Notes under the pieces: generated by a model | Told to the model about the DNA's origin: nothing | Database searches by the model: none | What the model saw: the letters and a program-made list of their open reading frames with translations, nothing else | Shown: positions 1 through 8,762 of the stretch, piece after piece | Layout: the number at the start of each line of letters is the position of its first letter | How positions within the stretch are numbered: position 1 is the first letter of the stretch | Assembly (NCBI GenBank): GCA_034432375.1 | Contig: DAOUCA010000173.1 | Span: 1-64,000 of the forward strand | Length of the DNA: 64,000 bases | Direction of reading: 5' to 3' | Source of the DNA: JAHBVH01 sp034432375 | GTDB taxonomy: Bacteria > Chloroflexota > Anaerolineae > Caldilineales > Caldilineaceae | Program-made: the position numbers and the translations under genes

Positions 1-436
1 ATGAAACCCCTAGTTTCGGCCAGCGTGCGTCGCACTGACGGAAGCATCTAGCGGACTGGAAGCAGTTGGCGGTCAGTGCGACGCACGCGATCCCGTTGGT
101 CCGCAAAACTCCGGTTCTCATTCTGAACGCAGTATAGTCGGCCAATTGATTGGTCGTTATCGCAAATGTCAACAGACCCTAGTACAATCTAGACGTTTCG
201 CGTTGTTTACAAGCCAACTTTTTCTTAGTTCCTGATTCCGACAAACCCCTTACAAAAGATTTGGCCTAGCCTGTAAACAGATATATCGTACCATAGAGCC
301 ATTAAATTACTAAAATTGTATCTCGGCAAGGAGAGAATTTTACAAGACTCATCTGTGAAAAGTGCACGTTGCCCAAAGCCATGATACACCACTTTGGTAT
401 TCAACTTACACTTTCGGCTGATGAGCAATTTTACAT
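1..436. other. Non-coding stretch at the left edge
   Basis: No convincing gene is seen here. The only open frame (minus strand, 225-539) overlaps the 3' end of the transglutaminase-like gene and has no recognisable features. Apart from the inverted repeat at 23-88 the sequence is AT-rich and unremarkable. Confidence 0.5.
23..88. repeat. Perfect 17-bp inverted repeat near the window edge
   Basis: Bases 23-39 (GCGTGCGTCGCACTGAC) are the exact reverse complement of 72-88, with a 32-bp spacer that holds a direct repeat of GGAAGCA. There is no T-run after either arm, so it is not a typical intrinsic terminator. It could be a protein-binding site, a RNA hairpin or the end of an element lying left of the window. 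Confidence 0.6.
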
Positions 437-2956
437 TTATTCCTTGCGCAACACAAAGGGATTGGAACGACGTCGAATCTTGGTCAGATAGAAGCGCCGC
501 ACCCATGCTCGCCAAAAGATTGGCTCCAATGTTTGCCAAGCGCGCCCCAATTGATCCCCTTCGCTGACCACTGCCGGCTCGCCGTTACCATACTTATGCG
601 GTGAAAAGCGATGCAGTACATACTGATGGGCAATCTGTTGAATCATGGGTTTCCCTGTGGGTAAAGCACGCCCCATGCGGCCACTCTGCTCATAAGGCGT
701 ATCGGTCTCGCTTGTACGAATACCCAGGCGCTGCGCCCACCGTTGCAGCCGTTCATAAAGTAGCGGTGGCAGATCCGCACTATATTTGGGCAGAATAAAC
801 CCAGGCACAAAGCGTAGGCCGATAAGGCCAAGGATCAGAAGCAGTGGTGTCAAAATGCCCCATACGCGCCAAGACCAATTGCTAATGCCACTATTGCCAC
901 CGCCACTGTCACCAAAGTTAGCAAATGGATCCTCATCAAAAGGCTGATTATTTAAATCCTCAGGTAGATCTTCTGGCCCCGTTGGCGAATTAACGCCATT
1001 CGTGTCGCCCGGGAAATCTTCGGCACGCAGATCTTCTTCTTGACCGGTCGGCCGGATCAATGAATTTTCGCCGGCAGTCGGTTCAAACTCGATCCAACCA
1101 TAGGTCGGGAAGTAGACCTCTACCCAAGTGTGGGCATCCACTTCTCTAATGGTATAAAAGTGATCTTCCTCGCTGTACAGCCCTTCGGCGTAGCCACTTG
1201 CTGTACGCGCTGGGATGCCTAGCGAACGTAGCATCGTTGCCATTGCAGTGGCGTAGTAATCACAATAGCCTTGTTTAATGTCAAACAGAAAATATTCAAT
1301 CGGATCACGGTCCGGCGGTGGCGCGGGAATTGCATCGTTATACTCGATCGTCCGCAGATATTGCTCGATGGTCTTCGCCTGATCATAGACGGTCGGCGGA
1401 TCACTCGCTGCATTGGGGAAACGATCCGCGATCATCTCTTGGGCTAGCGCTACTACGTTAGTGGAAAAGGTCTCCGGCAGTTGTAAATATTTGTCGAGGA
1501 TCGCTTGTGGATAATCGGTACCCGCCTCACGGAGTGCCTTCTCTGTCACTACAGTCTGGCGGCTGACGACAGAGTAGCTCATTCCTGGATCAAGTGTACG
1601 CCGCGATTTGACGAAGGTAAATTCAAAAGGTGGCGCGGCCGCACCATCTGCATCAGTTGTGGCCCCACTTACACCGCCAATCGTATTCCCTGGCACCGAT
1701 TGTAGCTGCACATCAATTGGTAAGTCCGTTAGAAAGATGTCGGGAGAACCAAAAACGACATTGCCGGTTGGTGCCAGCAGGTTAATTGTTTGTGTAATCG
1801 ATTCCCGCATCGCCCAATCGGCAACAGGCAAGAGGGTATCTGCCTCAAACTGACCCTCCTGTGTCGTTGTATTATGCCACTGCCGGCCATCAAAGGTATC
1901 AAAGACGACGGCACGCCAATAGCGTCCCCGTGAAGTATAGGCGGTAAAGATCGTGTTTTCGCCGACGTTGCGCTCACCACCAAGGCTCAATGTGTCGCCA
2001 AAGGCAGCTGCGGTGGGCCTGACCTGGCGGTTGATCCCCTGATAGAGTTCATTCATATTGGTACTTAGTTTTTCATACTGCTCATTGAGGGGTGCAATAA
2101 AATCGCGCACGGCGGGGCTACGACCGAGGCCGGGTGCCAACCAAGCTAGTAACAACACAAGGAGCGCATAGGTAAAACCAGTCCGCATAAAATCCAGCCC
2201 AATATCCTGGCTGAAATAGGTTCGTTGTGCACGCCAGCGGACCTGTTGCTCGGCCAAGTTTGTGCGGACCAGCAGGATCATGGCGACAAAGGTAAAGAAG
2301 ATAAGAAAGAAGAGCGTTGACTCTGGCGCATAATAGGTGTTAATCAACAATACAATCCCGGCGGGAATGATCGCGCGCCAGGTGTAGCCATGCCGGAAGA
2401 TCGACCAAATTCCCAAATAGGTGAGCCACCAGACAAGAAAACTGATCTCAAAGATAAACATGTAGTTGTCGGCGTTGGGTTCCCCGCCAAAAGCCGCCTC
2501 TGTCCAGTTGAGCAGACGATAGAGCACAAAGTAGACATTGGCCTGGAGCGTAGGAAAGCCGAATTCAAGAAACGAGTGATTCTCCTCTGCTGTAACCAGC
2601 CCAGCCATTAGATAGAGGATCCACGCCAAGCCAGTGAACATGCCATGCGAAAAGGCAAAGAAGCTATCAAAGCGACTATAAGCCATCAACAGGCTCATGG
2701 TAATCGCCCCAAAGGTCACAGGTAGCAAGAGCCCCATATTGGGGACATAGCCAGCGGCATCTAGGGAGGCTGCGACAATTAAAAACAGCAGGGCAGAGAA
2801 GATCCCTGTCAGCCACAAGCCATCTTCAAAATAAATATTCTTGGTATAGCGAAACCCCTGGGTAGATCCCTGGGTAGATCCCGGGACAACCCCACTGCGA
2901 TTGCCCTGCATTTTCGTTGCTGAGGACGATGTTGACGAAGTAGCTGTTGCTGCCAT
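437..2956 (-). CDS. TgpA-like membrane transglutaminase-domain protein
   Basis: The N-terminal third carries several hydrophobic segments, followed by an extracytoplasmic region, a transglutaminase-like core, and a further transmembrane helix near residue 740 with a cytoplasmic tail. This is the order seen in TgpA/YebA-type proteins (DUF3488, transglutaminase core, DUF4129-like tail). The catalytic core is visible: Cys565 in GYCDYYATAM and His609 in DAHTWVEVY; the third position lies in a FEPT motif, a Glu where TgpA has Asp. I chose ATG 2956, seven codons inside the longest frame, because GAGAAGG precedes it; the longer frame starts with TTG. Such proteins act on the cell envelope, but the reaction catalysed by bacterial members is mostly unknown. 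The gene is read in the same direction as the 777-residue exported protein upstream (5.4-3.1 kb), with an 88-bp palindromic repeat between them. Confidence 0.85.
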   Translation of the reverse strand: MAATATSSTSSSATKMQGNRSGVVPGSTQGSTQGFRYTKNIYFEDGLWLTGIFSALLFLIVAASLDAAGYVPNMGLLLPVTFGAITMSLLMAYSRFDSFFAFSHGMFTGLAWILYLMAGLVTAEENHSFLEFGFPTLQANVYFVLYRLLNWTEAAFGGEPNADNYMFIFEISFLVWWLTYLGIWSIFRHGYTWRAIIPAGIVLLINTYYAPESTLFFLIFFTFVAMILLVRTNLAEQQVRWRAQRTYFSQDIGLDFMRTGFTYALLVLLLAWLAPGLGRSPAVRDFIAPLNEQYEKLSTNMNELYQGINRQVRPTAAAFGDTLSLGGERNVGENTIFTAYTSRGRYWRAVVFDTFDGRQWHNTTTQEGQFEADTLLPVADWAMRESITQTINLLAPTGNVVFGSPDIFLTDLPIDVQLQSVPGNTIGGVSGATTDADGAAAPPFEFTFVKSRRTLDPGMSYSVVSRQTVVTEKALREAGTDYPQAILDKYLQLPETFSTNVVALAQEMIADRFPNAASDPPTVYDQAKTIEQYLRTIEYNDAIPAPPPDRDPIEYFLFDIKQGYCDYYATAMATMLRSLGIPARTASGYAEGLYSEEDHFYTIREVDAHTWVEVYFPTYGWIEFEPTAGENSLIRPTGQEEDLRAEDFPGDTNGVNSPTGPEDLPEDLNNQPFDEDPFANFGDSGGGNSGISNWSWRVWGILTPLLLILGLIGLRFVPGFILPKYSADLPPLLYERLQRWAQRLGIRTSETDTPYEQSGRMGRALPTGKPMIQQIAHQYVLHRFSPHKYGNGEPAVVSEGDQLGRAWQTLEPIFWRAWVRRFYLTKIRRRSNPFVLRKE

Positions 2957-3000
2957 AATGCCTTCTCTTACTCTCAAGCCAATGAACCGCGGATGGTTCT

Positions 3001-3088
3001 AATAGATAAACCCCTTAAAAGTGGCGCAATTACTCTCGTGTAAAACCAGTCGTCTGAGTGCCACTTTTAAATGGGTTGTCTATAAGAG
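3001..3088. repeat. 88-bp self-palindromic element, copy 1
   Basis: An imperfect inverted repeat with outer arms AACCCCTTAAAAGTGGC and GCCACTTTTAAATGGGTT. The reverse complement of 6533-6620 matches it at about 76 of 88 positions by eye. It lies between the stop of the 777-residue gene and the start of the transglutaminase gene. Such elements are usually MITE- or REP-like; it could also act as a hairpin in the shared transcript. Confidence 0.75.
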
Positions 3089-3098
3089 ATACAGTCTA

Positions 3099-5432
3099 CT
3101 ATAATAACCACCAAAGCAATCCACTGAATAACAACAAAAGGGTCATACTAAGGATAAGCACACCTATAAAGGAAACAAAGGTACTCGGCGTGCTCTGCAA
3201 CTCCGCTACCTGCGCAGGTGAATCGACGGCAATAAGCCAGGTACGCACTGGATCTTGTAACCCGGCAGGAATCGTTAATTGCAGCAGCACCCAACTATCC
3301 TGACCAACTTTGCGCCATTCTTGCGCTGCGCTGCGATAGTTAGCAGCCTGGATTCTCGATCGCAGCGCAGCCTCAGCTTCGGCAACATCACGCGCATTGC
3401 GCCCGGCAGCTTCAGCATCCAATTGAGCGGCCTGCTCTTCCAAATTTTTCGCAATCTGCTCCCACTCCGTGGCGACAGTACGCAGGTCTACAGCTAAACG
3501 AACCGTGGTCGCCTGGCTAACCAATGTACGTTGCGTCTCGATTACAGGCTGTAGCTGGCGGAGAAAGGTATAGAAGAGCAGCCATTTTGGTACTGTAGGC
3601 ATCGCAAGCGTAAGCGAAGCAAATGAGGTGCTGCTGGGTGATCGAATGATCAAGTGCCCAACTTTTGTAAGTACCGGATGCGTATCATCCGGATCAGTTG
3701 CCGCCAGAGTGCCTGCATTCGTATTGGAAAGATCCGTCACGCTAATGGGCTGCCAATCAAAGGTGATGGCCGGGTCGGCAGCAATGCGCAGTTGGTTGAT
3801 CAACTGCTCAAATTCAGCTAGCGCGGCGTGTTGATGCGTCGGCGTGCTCATGGGTTGCACAGACACTTCCATCGTTTCTGGCGTAATCGTCGTCGAAAAT
3901 TCCCAGCGGCTAAAGAGTGCTTGCTCTGCCGGCGGGGGTAGCAGTTGCGCATCCAGCAGATCATCACCCGCCAATGCCAACGCGGCAGAGCGGTTATTCT
4001 CCTCCAACAACTGCAACGCCTGGCGTACGGTAATCGAACGTTTCGTGCGCTCGAGTATATCTTGGTTTACAATTTCAGGCGGTAAGGTTGCCAACTGTTC
4101 GATAATGGCCAGCGCTGTGGACCAGGCGTTGTGATTCTGTGCATCGACGAGCATCGATTGAAGTCCATCAGCAATCCACTGCGATAGCTCGGCGCGTCGC
4201 TCATCCGTTGTGGGCAATTGGGCTAAGGCCTGTTGAGCCGCGTCAACCATGGCCGCCGCATACGCAGGATCAGTGCTACCATCGGCACGTGCCACCTGCC
4301 CGCGATAAAGAGCGGCTAGGGCACGATAGAGCGTTCCAATTTCGCTTTCGCTACGACCAGCGGCTTTCAGTTGGTCAATCCCAGCGGTGTAGGCAGCCAA
4401 TGCCTGACCATAGAACCGTGTACGTACATCGGTATAGGCCGGGGCTGTGGGAAGTATATTGAGCAGAATCTGATATTGTTCACCGAGGGTCATATAGAGG
4501 GTCGGATCAGCTTCTGCATCTCTGGCCAACTGTTGCAATCGCAGCCAACGATTGGGATGAATAAACTCAAAGACGAAAGGCGTCTCCGGGATCTGTGCAT
4601 CATAAAGCCATTTGATCCCTGGCAACGTGCTATCGGCGATCTGGGTATAACGCCACTCTGCCGGCGCGACATGCAACCAACTTTCGGGTACAATCTCGGA
4701 AGCCAACGCAATGCTGACACGAATACTTGGATTGCCGCGCCAAGCCGAAAGCGTCGTTGCTTGGTATGATAGCAATGGCAAAGGAAGATCGGCGGCAGTA
4801 ACTACATAGCGCAATGCAACAGTTGTGCGCGTGTCCGCATTAATCTCTAGTTGTGCCGTGTATCCTACGCCTTCCGTTTTAAAGAGGGTCAGGGGAATAC
4901 CATCGGCTGTCAACCCTATCTCATCGACAGCACCGACAAAATTTGATTCAGTAATCTTTAAGGTTAGGGTAGTAGGTTCTGCTGACCCATTCTCTAAGCG
5001 ATAGGTCGCATCCAACTGCAACGTTAAAGCGCCCTCTCCGGTTGACGAATCAGCGGTGGAGAGCGTAAAATCAGCAATATGCGTTAGCAACTCAACGCCT
5101 GTCGATTCCAAAGGAATAACGAGTGGCACCCCTAGCACGGCGTCGGCACTCTGTTGGGGTAGCGGTGATAGGGGAAGTGAAGCAATCACGATGTCATTGG
5201 GCATAACAACCGTGACAGCCGGTAAATGAACGGTGCTATAGCTTGAGGCCGCAAAGAGTGCGGATGGGGAATCGATCATACAGAGCAAGGTAAAGAGTAG
5301 AGCCAATCCGCCAATCTGCCCGCCACATTGCAAAAGCGAACAGATCGGCCAAGATGCCACGCCGAGAAGAGGTCGATTTGATTGACGAAATATTGCATTT
5401 CCAAGGTGCTTTTGGTATTGTGACATAGTCAT
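3099..5432 (-). CDS. Uncharacterised exported protein with C-terminal membrane anchor (777 aa)
   Basis: I do not recognise a named family. The N terminus has a long hydrophobic stretch (about residues 35-62, ending ALFAAS) consistent with a signal peptide. Residues about 65-300 look like beta-strand-rich extracytoplasmic domains. Residues about 310-520 are helical and Ala/Leu/Gln-rich with a TPR-like look. A second alpha/beta region follows, including a charged helical stretch near residue 690. The last 25 residues form one hydrophobic helix ending in LLWWLL, a tail anchor with almost no cytoplasmic part. The start ATG is followed by a second ATG two codons on and has a weak ribosome site. 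It precedes the transglutaminase-like gene on the same strand and may be co-transcribed, which suggests an envelope role. Function unknown. Confidence 0.75.
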   Translation of the reverse strand: MTMSQYQKHLGNAIFRQSNRPLLGVASWPICSLLQCGGQIGGLALLFTLLCMIDSPSALFAASSYSTVHLPAVTVVMPNDIVIASLPLSPLPQQSADAVLGVPLVIPLESTGVELLTHIADFTLSTADSSTGEGALTLQLDATYRLENGSAEPTTLTLKITESNFVGAVDEIGLTADGIPLTLFKTEGVGYTAQLEINADTRTTVALRYVVTAADLPLPLLSYQATTLSAWRGNPSIRVSIALASEIVPESWLHVAPAEWRYTQIADSTLPGIKWLYDAQIPETPFVFEFIHPNRWLRLQQLARDAEADPTLYMTLGEQYQILLNILPTAPAYTDVRTRFYGQALAAYTAGIDQLKAAGRSESEIGTLYRALAALYRGQVARADGSTDPAYAAAMVDAAQQALAQLPTTDERRAELSQWIADGLQSMLVDAQNHNAWSTALAIIEQLATLPPEIVNQDILERTKRSITVRQALQLLEENNRSAALALAGDDLLDAQLLPPPAEQALFSRWEFSTTITPETMEVSVQPMSTPTHQHAALAEFEQLINQLRIAADPAITFDWQPISVTDLSNTNAGTLAATDPDDTHPVLTKVGHLIIRSPSSTSFASLTLAMPTVPKWLLFYTFLRQLQPVIETQRTLVSQATTVRLAVDLRTVATEWEQIAKNLEEQAAQLDAEAAGRNARDVAEAEAALRSRIQAANYRSAAQEWRKVGQDSWVLLQLTIPAGLQDPVRTWLIAVDSPAQVAELQSTPSTFVSFIGVLILSMTLLLLFSGLLWWLL

Positions 5433-5571
5433 AGGAAGTTGATTGTAGACGATTCAGGTCACTCCGCACAACCTGCGACGCACACGTAGTTAAAATTATG
5501 CCTATATGTAACACGCAGATTGGGTCCACAGCAAAGCGCAGCCCGCGGCGTGAAAGGAAACCATCAACCGC
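5433..5571. promoter_or_regulatory. Divergent intergenic region between the exported protein and the 100-aa protein
   Basis: 139 bp separate two divergently read genes, so promoters in both directions are expected here. I did not find a clear -35/-10 pair. A GAAAGGAAA stretch about 10 bases ahead of ATG 5572 is a plausible ribosome site for the plus-strand gene. Confidence 0.4.
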
Positions 5572-5874
5572 ATGTTGAAACTCTTAATGCAGTGGGATAT
5601 CAGAATGGGTCGCGAACAAGATTTCTCCGAATTTGTTGTGCGGGAATTCGCACCGCGGTTGATGCAATTGGGGATTGAGCCCAGCGAGGTTTTATATACC
5701 ATGTATGGTGAAGGTCCCCAAATGTTGACAATGGGTGTTGTTGAAAGCCAAGAAAAACTCAATGAGATTATGCGCAGCAACGGTTGGAAAAAGTTGCGTG
5801 AAAAATTAATGACCTATGTGACTAACTACAGCCAAAAAGTTGTCGTGGACAATGGCAGTGATTTTCAATTATAG
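5572..5874 (+). CDS. Small conserved-looking protein of unknown function (100 aa)
   Basis: A 100-residue protein without signal peptide or membrane helix. Its pattern of strand, helix, strand, short loop and helix, starting MLKLLMQWDIRMGRE and continuing through GEGPQMLTMGV to a C-terminal helix NGWKKLREKLM, resembles a ferredoxin-like alpha+beta (dimeric barrel or NIPSNAP-like) fold. That is inferred from the pattern alone and no active-site motif stands out. It is preceded by a GAAAGGAAA ribosome-site candidate. It is divergent from the 777-residue exported protein and sits alone between that gene and a hairpin-rich intergenic region. Confidence 0.7.
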   Translation: MLKLLMQWDIRMGREQDFSEFVVREFAPRLMQLGIEPSEVLYTMYGEGPQMLTMGVVESQEKLNEIMRSNGWKKLREKLMTYVTNYSQKVVVDNGSDFQL

Positions 5875-6371
5875 AGACCTAGAGAAAAATGACCGGTGCA
5901 ACATCAACACCAATCGTTTTCTTTCAGGCAGCCCCGGTTTCGGCCCCAAAGACCAACGACTTGTAGCCAGCTTTATGCCAAGAGTTATTAGGTTCTGTGG
6001 ACATTTCATTGTTTGCAGGGTGGTAACCCGCTGCTGACGGCGAAGAGCGCCCGCAGGTGCTACCTTCTTTTAGCTGCCGTAGCAAGGAAGGTAATCGGGG
6101 GCATAGCGGCCCCGTTTCCCCTTCGACAAGCGTAGGGTCCGCTACCTCCGAAGTACCGTTTTCTCCTGCCGCAACACTTACATGTCCATAGCAAAAAGAT
6201 GCGACGTTCTACTCCTCCAATTCCTTCATTTTCAATCAACCACTCTGAATCTACAAGCATGAGATTGATGTATCGCACAGGATTCGATCCGGTGAAGAGC
6301 GCCATAGCCAGTCGGTACTTCACGGAAGTTCTCACTTCCACTGGTATCAAGGTAAGCACCGTGAGGGCTCG

Positions 6372-6488
6372 TTCCACGCTCCTGCGTGGAATGGTACCCA
6401 CGACGCTCTAGCGTCAGTACCCCGTTTACACAGTATGTCACTCAACGTTGGAGCGCCAAATACCGTGCCGACGCTCCGGCGTTGGCAC
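6372..6488. repeat. Cluster of short hairpins sharing a CGCTCC-type core
   Basis: Three palindromes follow one another: TTCCACGC-TCCT-GCGTGGAA (6372-6391), GACGC-TCTA-GCGTC (6402-6415) and one running from GTGCCGACGC to GCGTTGGCAC (6465-6488, one mismatch). A longer pairing, CAACG-GGAGCG with CGCTCC-CGTTG, overlaps the last. They look like related units of a dispersed repeat family rather than independent terminators, since no T-runs follow. Confidence 0.6.
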
Positions 6489-6532
6489 GAGCATTCCTTA
6501 CCTTGATACACATGACCACGCAAATTCTAACG

Positions 6533-6620
6533 CCCTAATAGACAACCCATTTAAAAGTGGCACTTACCGGAGTGGTTTTACATGAGAGTCATTGTGCCAC
6601 TTTTAAGGGGTTGATCTATA
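6533..6620. repeat. 88-bp self-palindromic element, copy 2 (inverted relative to copy 1)
   Basis: Reverse complement of the element at 3001-3088 with about 86% identity by eye; the arms are conserved best and the loop least. It lies about 265 bp upstream of the receiver-like gene. The two copies bracket the 777-aa and 100-aa genes. Confidence 0.75.
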
Positions 6621-6768
6621 AGGAATAAATCCGTGCACAAAACTCAATTGGGAAGCCCGCACAAAGGTAAGTAAAATGTAAGTAAAACGCATTGAAATTA
6701 AGAAGAAATTGGCTATAATGTTTATCAGGTAGCAATAGCCCAGCCCCTGTTGTAGGGCACAATTGATA

Positions 6769-6810
6769 CTACATAATTGCTGCTACACAATTGCTGCTAC
6801 ACAATTGCTA
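6769..6810. repeat. Three 14-bp direct repeats (CTACAYAATTGCTR)
   Basis: Units start at 6769, 6783 and 6797, each containing AATTG; a related GCACAATTGATA precedes them. They lie about 75-115 bp upstream of the receiver-like gene and could be an iterated operator. No regulator can be assigned. Confidence 0.55.
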
Positions 6811-6886
6811 CCAATAACTTGTAGCATTATTTCATATCCCTCTTACTTACCGTTTCTGTATAAGGTTTGAAAGAAGAGAATTGACC

Positions 6887-7645
6887 ATGAACCGCCGCTG
6901 CTTTGCCCATTCCAATGATCAATGGGTTCGTATTATAGTTGCTGATGGACCATTCCATAGACAGTATCGACATCAGCAAAACTTGCACCGCAACTTACGC
7001 GATCGGGATGTAGTTAGCGATAGCGGGATAAAGCCTACGACCTCTCAAGTAGATGCGGTTAGGCCACAAAACCAGCGAGCGCAGTATTCATCGTCACGAC
7101 TTCCTCATCAAACGGAGCGCTCCCATCGACACAGGAAGAGCCAATCGGCAAATGATCCACAGGGCACAAATGACAATGATCCCAAATGGCAAAGCACGTC
7201 CCCCTCAAACTTTTCGGCTTTACACTCTTCTATCAATAGTGTTCATCAAAACAGCAATGTGACAACAAAACAGATCCTTTGGTTACGCACCAATACCGAT
7301 CAACGACCCAAAGTAATTACTTTGCTTGATCGATTCGATAATGCTGGTATGGCTGTGCACGTTTGTCAAGATATGGAAGAGTTCGTTATCCCTGCCGAGG
7401 TGCTGCGCGATACGTTAATCATGGTGGAATGTGTCGATACGATAGAGCAGGAAATGCTTCTGCGATTGGGCAGTGTACGTTCCCAAAGCAAAGCACCACT
7501 GATTGTGCTCACTGATAATACAACCCTTGACTGGTCGCTTTTGGCATTACGCGAAGGAGCTGATGCGATCTTTACGCTGAATACACCGGACGATATTATT
7601 CTAGCTCGTTCTAACGCTCTTTTACGTCGGTGGAGCACGGAATAA
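6887..7645 (+). CDS. Protein with degenerate response-regulator-like C-terminal domain
   Basis: The first half (about 130 residues) is polar, rich in Ser, Gln, His and Arg, and looks disordered. From about residue 132 the sequence has the alternating strand/helix pattern of a CheY-like receiver: strand ILWLRTN, helix KVITLLDRFDNAGM, strand AVHVCQD, strand LIMVECVD, strand PLIVLTDN, helix LLALREGADAIFTL and a final helix. The usual phosphoacceptor Asp after the third strand is not clear (VECVD), so it may be a pseudo-receiver. ATG 6887 was preferred over a TTG two codons earlier; AGAAGAGAA precedes it. No output domain is present. Function unknown. Confidence 0.6.
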   Translation: MNRRCFAHSNDQWVRIIVADGPFHRQYRHQQNLHRNLRDRDVVSDSGIKPTTSQVDAVRPQNQRAQYSSSRLPHQTERSHRHRKSQSANDPQGTNDNDPKWQSTSPSNFSALHSSINSVHQNSNVTTKQILWLRTNTDQRPKVITLLDRFDNAGMAVHVCQDMEEFVIPAEVLRDTLIMVECVDTIEQEMLLRLGSVRSQSKAPLIVLTDNTTLDWSLLALREGADAIFTLNTPDDIILARSNALLRRWSTE

Positions 7646-8315
7646 TACAAACTTACGCAATTTTACTGAACATAAACCTTCTTGTATCGGAACGTCTATG
7701 CGCATGTGCTGATAAAGATGGCGACCGTTTTCACGATTGTTGTACAAATAAAACCATAGTCATCCCCATGTGGTTGTCAAGCACGCTAGGTGCTGTGCTG
7801 TTAACATTTTGTGTTTTGCAATATGACTGGCCGCTTCACCAGAGGTCAACAGAATCCAGATAACTGAGTCAAAAGTAGAAGTACTCGCCAAAATAGACTA
7901 TCGTCATCAATTCCCATTTGCGAAAACTGAAGGACCGCAAATACGGCAATCGAACCGTAGTAGATCGACGCAAAATGCCATTTTCCGAACAGTGTACAGC
8001 AGTTTACAGGGAACATTACGGATCAGAGTAAAAGTACTAAAAAGGTTAAATATACATCGAATGTACTAGTTCCTAGTTAATTCTACGTCAAGTCACACAT
8101 ATTGAAATTTGTCAGAAAACATTAATCTAAATTAAGATATAATACAAAAGTATTACATGTAATACAACATTGTATCGATGTCCACAAAGTCCTTACTGAT
8201 TATACTGAATATCTAGATTTGGGCATTGTGTTACCATCGTCATCCTCCCAAATAGTGTTGTTTATCCACCTCTGCTATCACAATGGCAACTAGCAAGAAA
8301 TAGGAGAAATGAGGC
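7646..8315. other. AT-rich intergenic region upstream of the HTH gene
   Basis: No gene is supported; a 77-codon frame at 7630-7863 overlaps the previous gene and has no family-like sequence. The right half is strongly AT-rich and holds the palindromic site at 8140-8165. It probably carries the promoter of the HTH gene. Confidence 0.5.
8140..8165. promoter_or_regulatory. Overlapping palindromic operator-like site
   Basis: TAATAC-AAAA-GTATTA (8140-8155) overlaps the perfect 16-bp palindrome GTATTACATGTAATAC (8150-8165), giving three regularly spaced TAATAC half-sites. A TATAAT hexamer lies at its left edge. The site is about 150 bp ahead of the HTH gene at 8316, so autoregulation is possible but unproven. 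Confidence 0.5.
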
Positions 8316-8762
8316 ATGGCTCTCTACGTGCAGAATCTATCAGAGCAAGAAGTTAAGCAAATTGAATCACTCATTTGTGAACCTGAAGATGACTTACCTG
8401 TCAACCGGTTGCTCATCATCCTGCTTTCTGCGGAAGGCAAAAGCGTTCCAGAGATCAGTCAAACGGTCAGCCTGCACCCGATCAACGTCCGTAAGTGGAT
8501 TCACCGCTATACGGCAAATGGCGTTAGTGGTCTGCGCAGCGGGAAATCACCGGGACGCCCGCCGCTCTTCACCTCCAAGCAACGTCGACAGATTTCAAAG
8601 ATTGCGGGGACAAGCCCCCGAAGTCTAGGGTTAAATTTTTCCCGTTGGTCATTACAACGTCTTCGACGCTACCTGATCGAACAAGGCGTCGTTGATCGCA
8701 TTAGCATCGAAACTATTCGTCAAATCATTCAATCGAATGACCTGATCGCGGAACTGAATTGA
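8316..8762 (+). CDS. Orphan IS630-type helix-turn-helix protein (transposase N-terminal part only)
   Basis: The 148 residues match the layout of the DNA-binding half of IS630-family transposases: a first HTH (about residues 30-65, SVPEISQTVSLHPINVRKWI), the linker GVSGLRSGKSPGRPPLF, and a second winged-helix-like part (WSLQRLRRYLIEQGVV to ETIRQIIQSN). The DDE nuclease domain that should follow is absent: the frame stops at 8762 and I see no DDE remnant in the next 700 bp. It is either a decayed transposase or a domesticated regulator. The intact frame, proper start (GGAG seven bases upstream) and operator-like palindromes upstream favour a retained gene, as an inference. Confidence 0.7.
   Translation: MALYVQNLSEQEVKQIESLICEPEDDLPVNRLLIILLSAEGKSVPEISQTVSLHPINVRKWIHRYTANGVSGLRSGKSPGRPPLFTSKQRRQISKIAGTSPRSLGLNFSRWSLQRLRRYLIEQGVVDRISIETIRQIIQSNDLIAELN

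Larger units (their letters stand above)
5875..6886. other. Hairpin- and repeat-rich intergenic region
   Basis: About 1 kb without a supportable gene. It contains a cluster of short perfect palindromes (6372-6488), the second copy of the 88-bp element (6533-6620) and three 14-bp direct repeats (6769-6810) just upstream of the receiver-like gene. Several short open frames cross it on both strands but none has family-like sequence. Confidence 0.55.

Noticed and set aside
225..539. 104-codon minus-strand frame
   Set aside because: Overlaps the 3' end of the transglutaminase gene, has atypical composition and no ribosome site or motif.
7630..7863. 77-codon plus-strand frame after the receiver-like gene
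   Set aside because: Overlaps the preceding gene's end and shows no family-like sequence or ribosome site.
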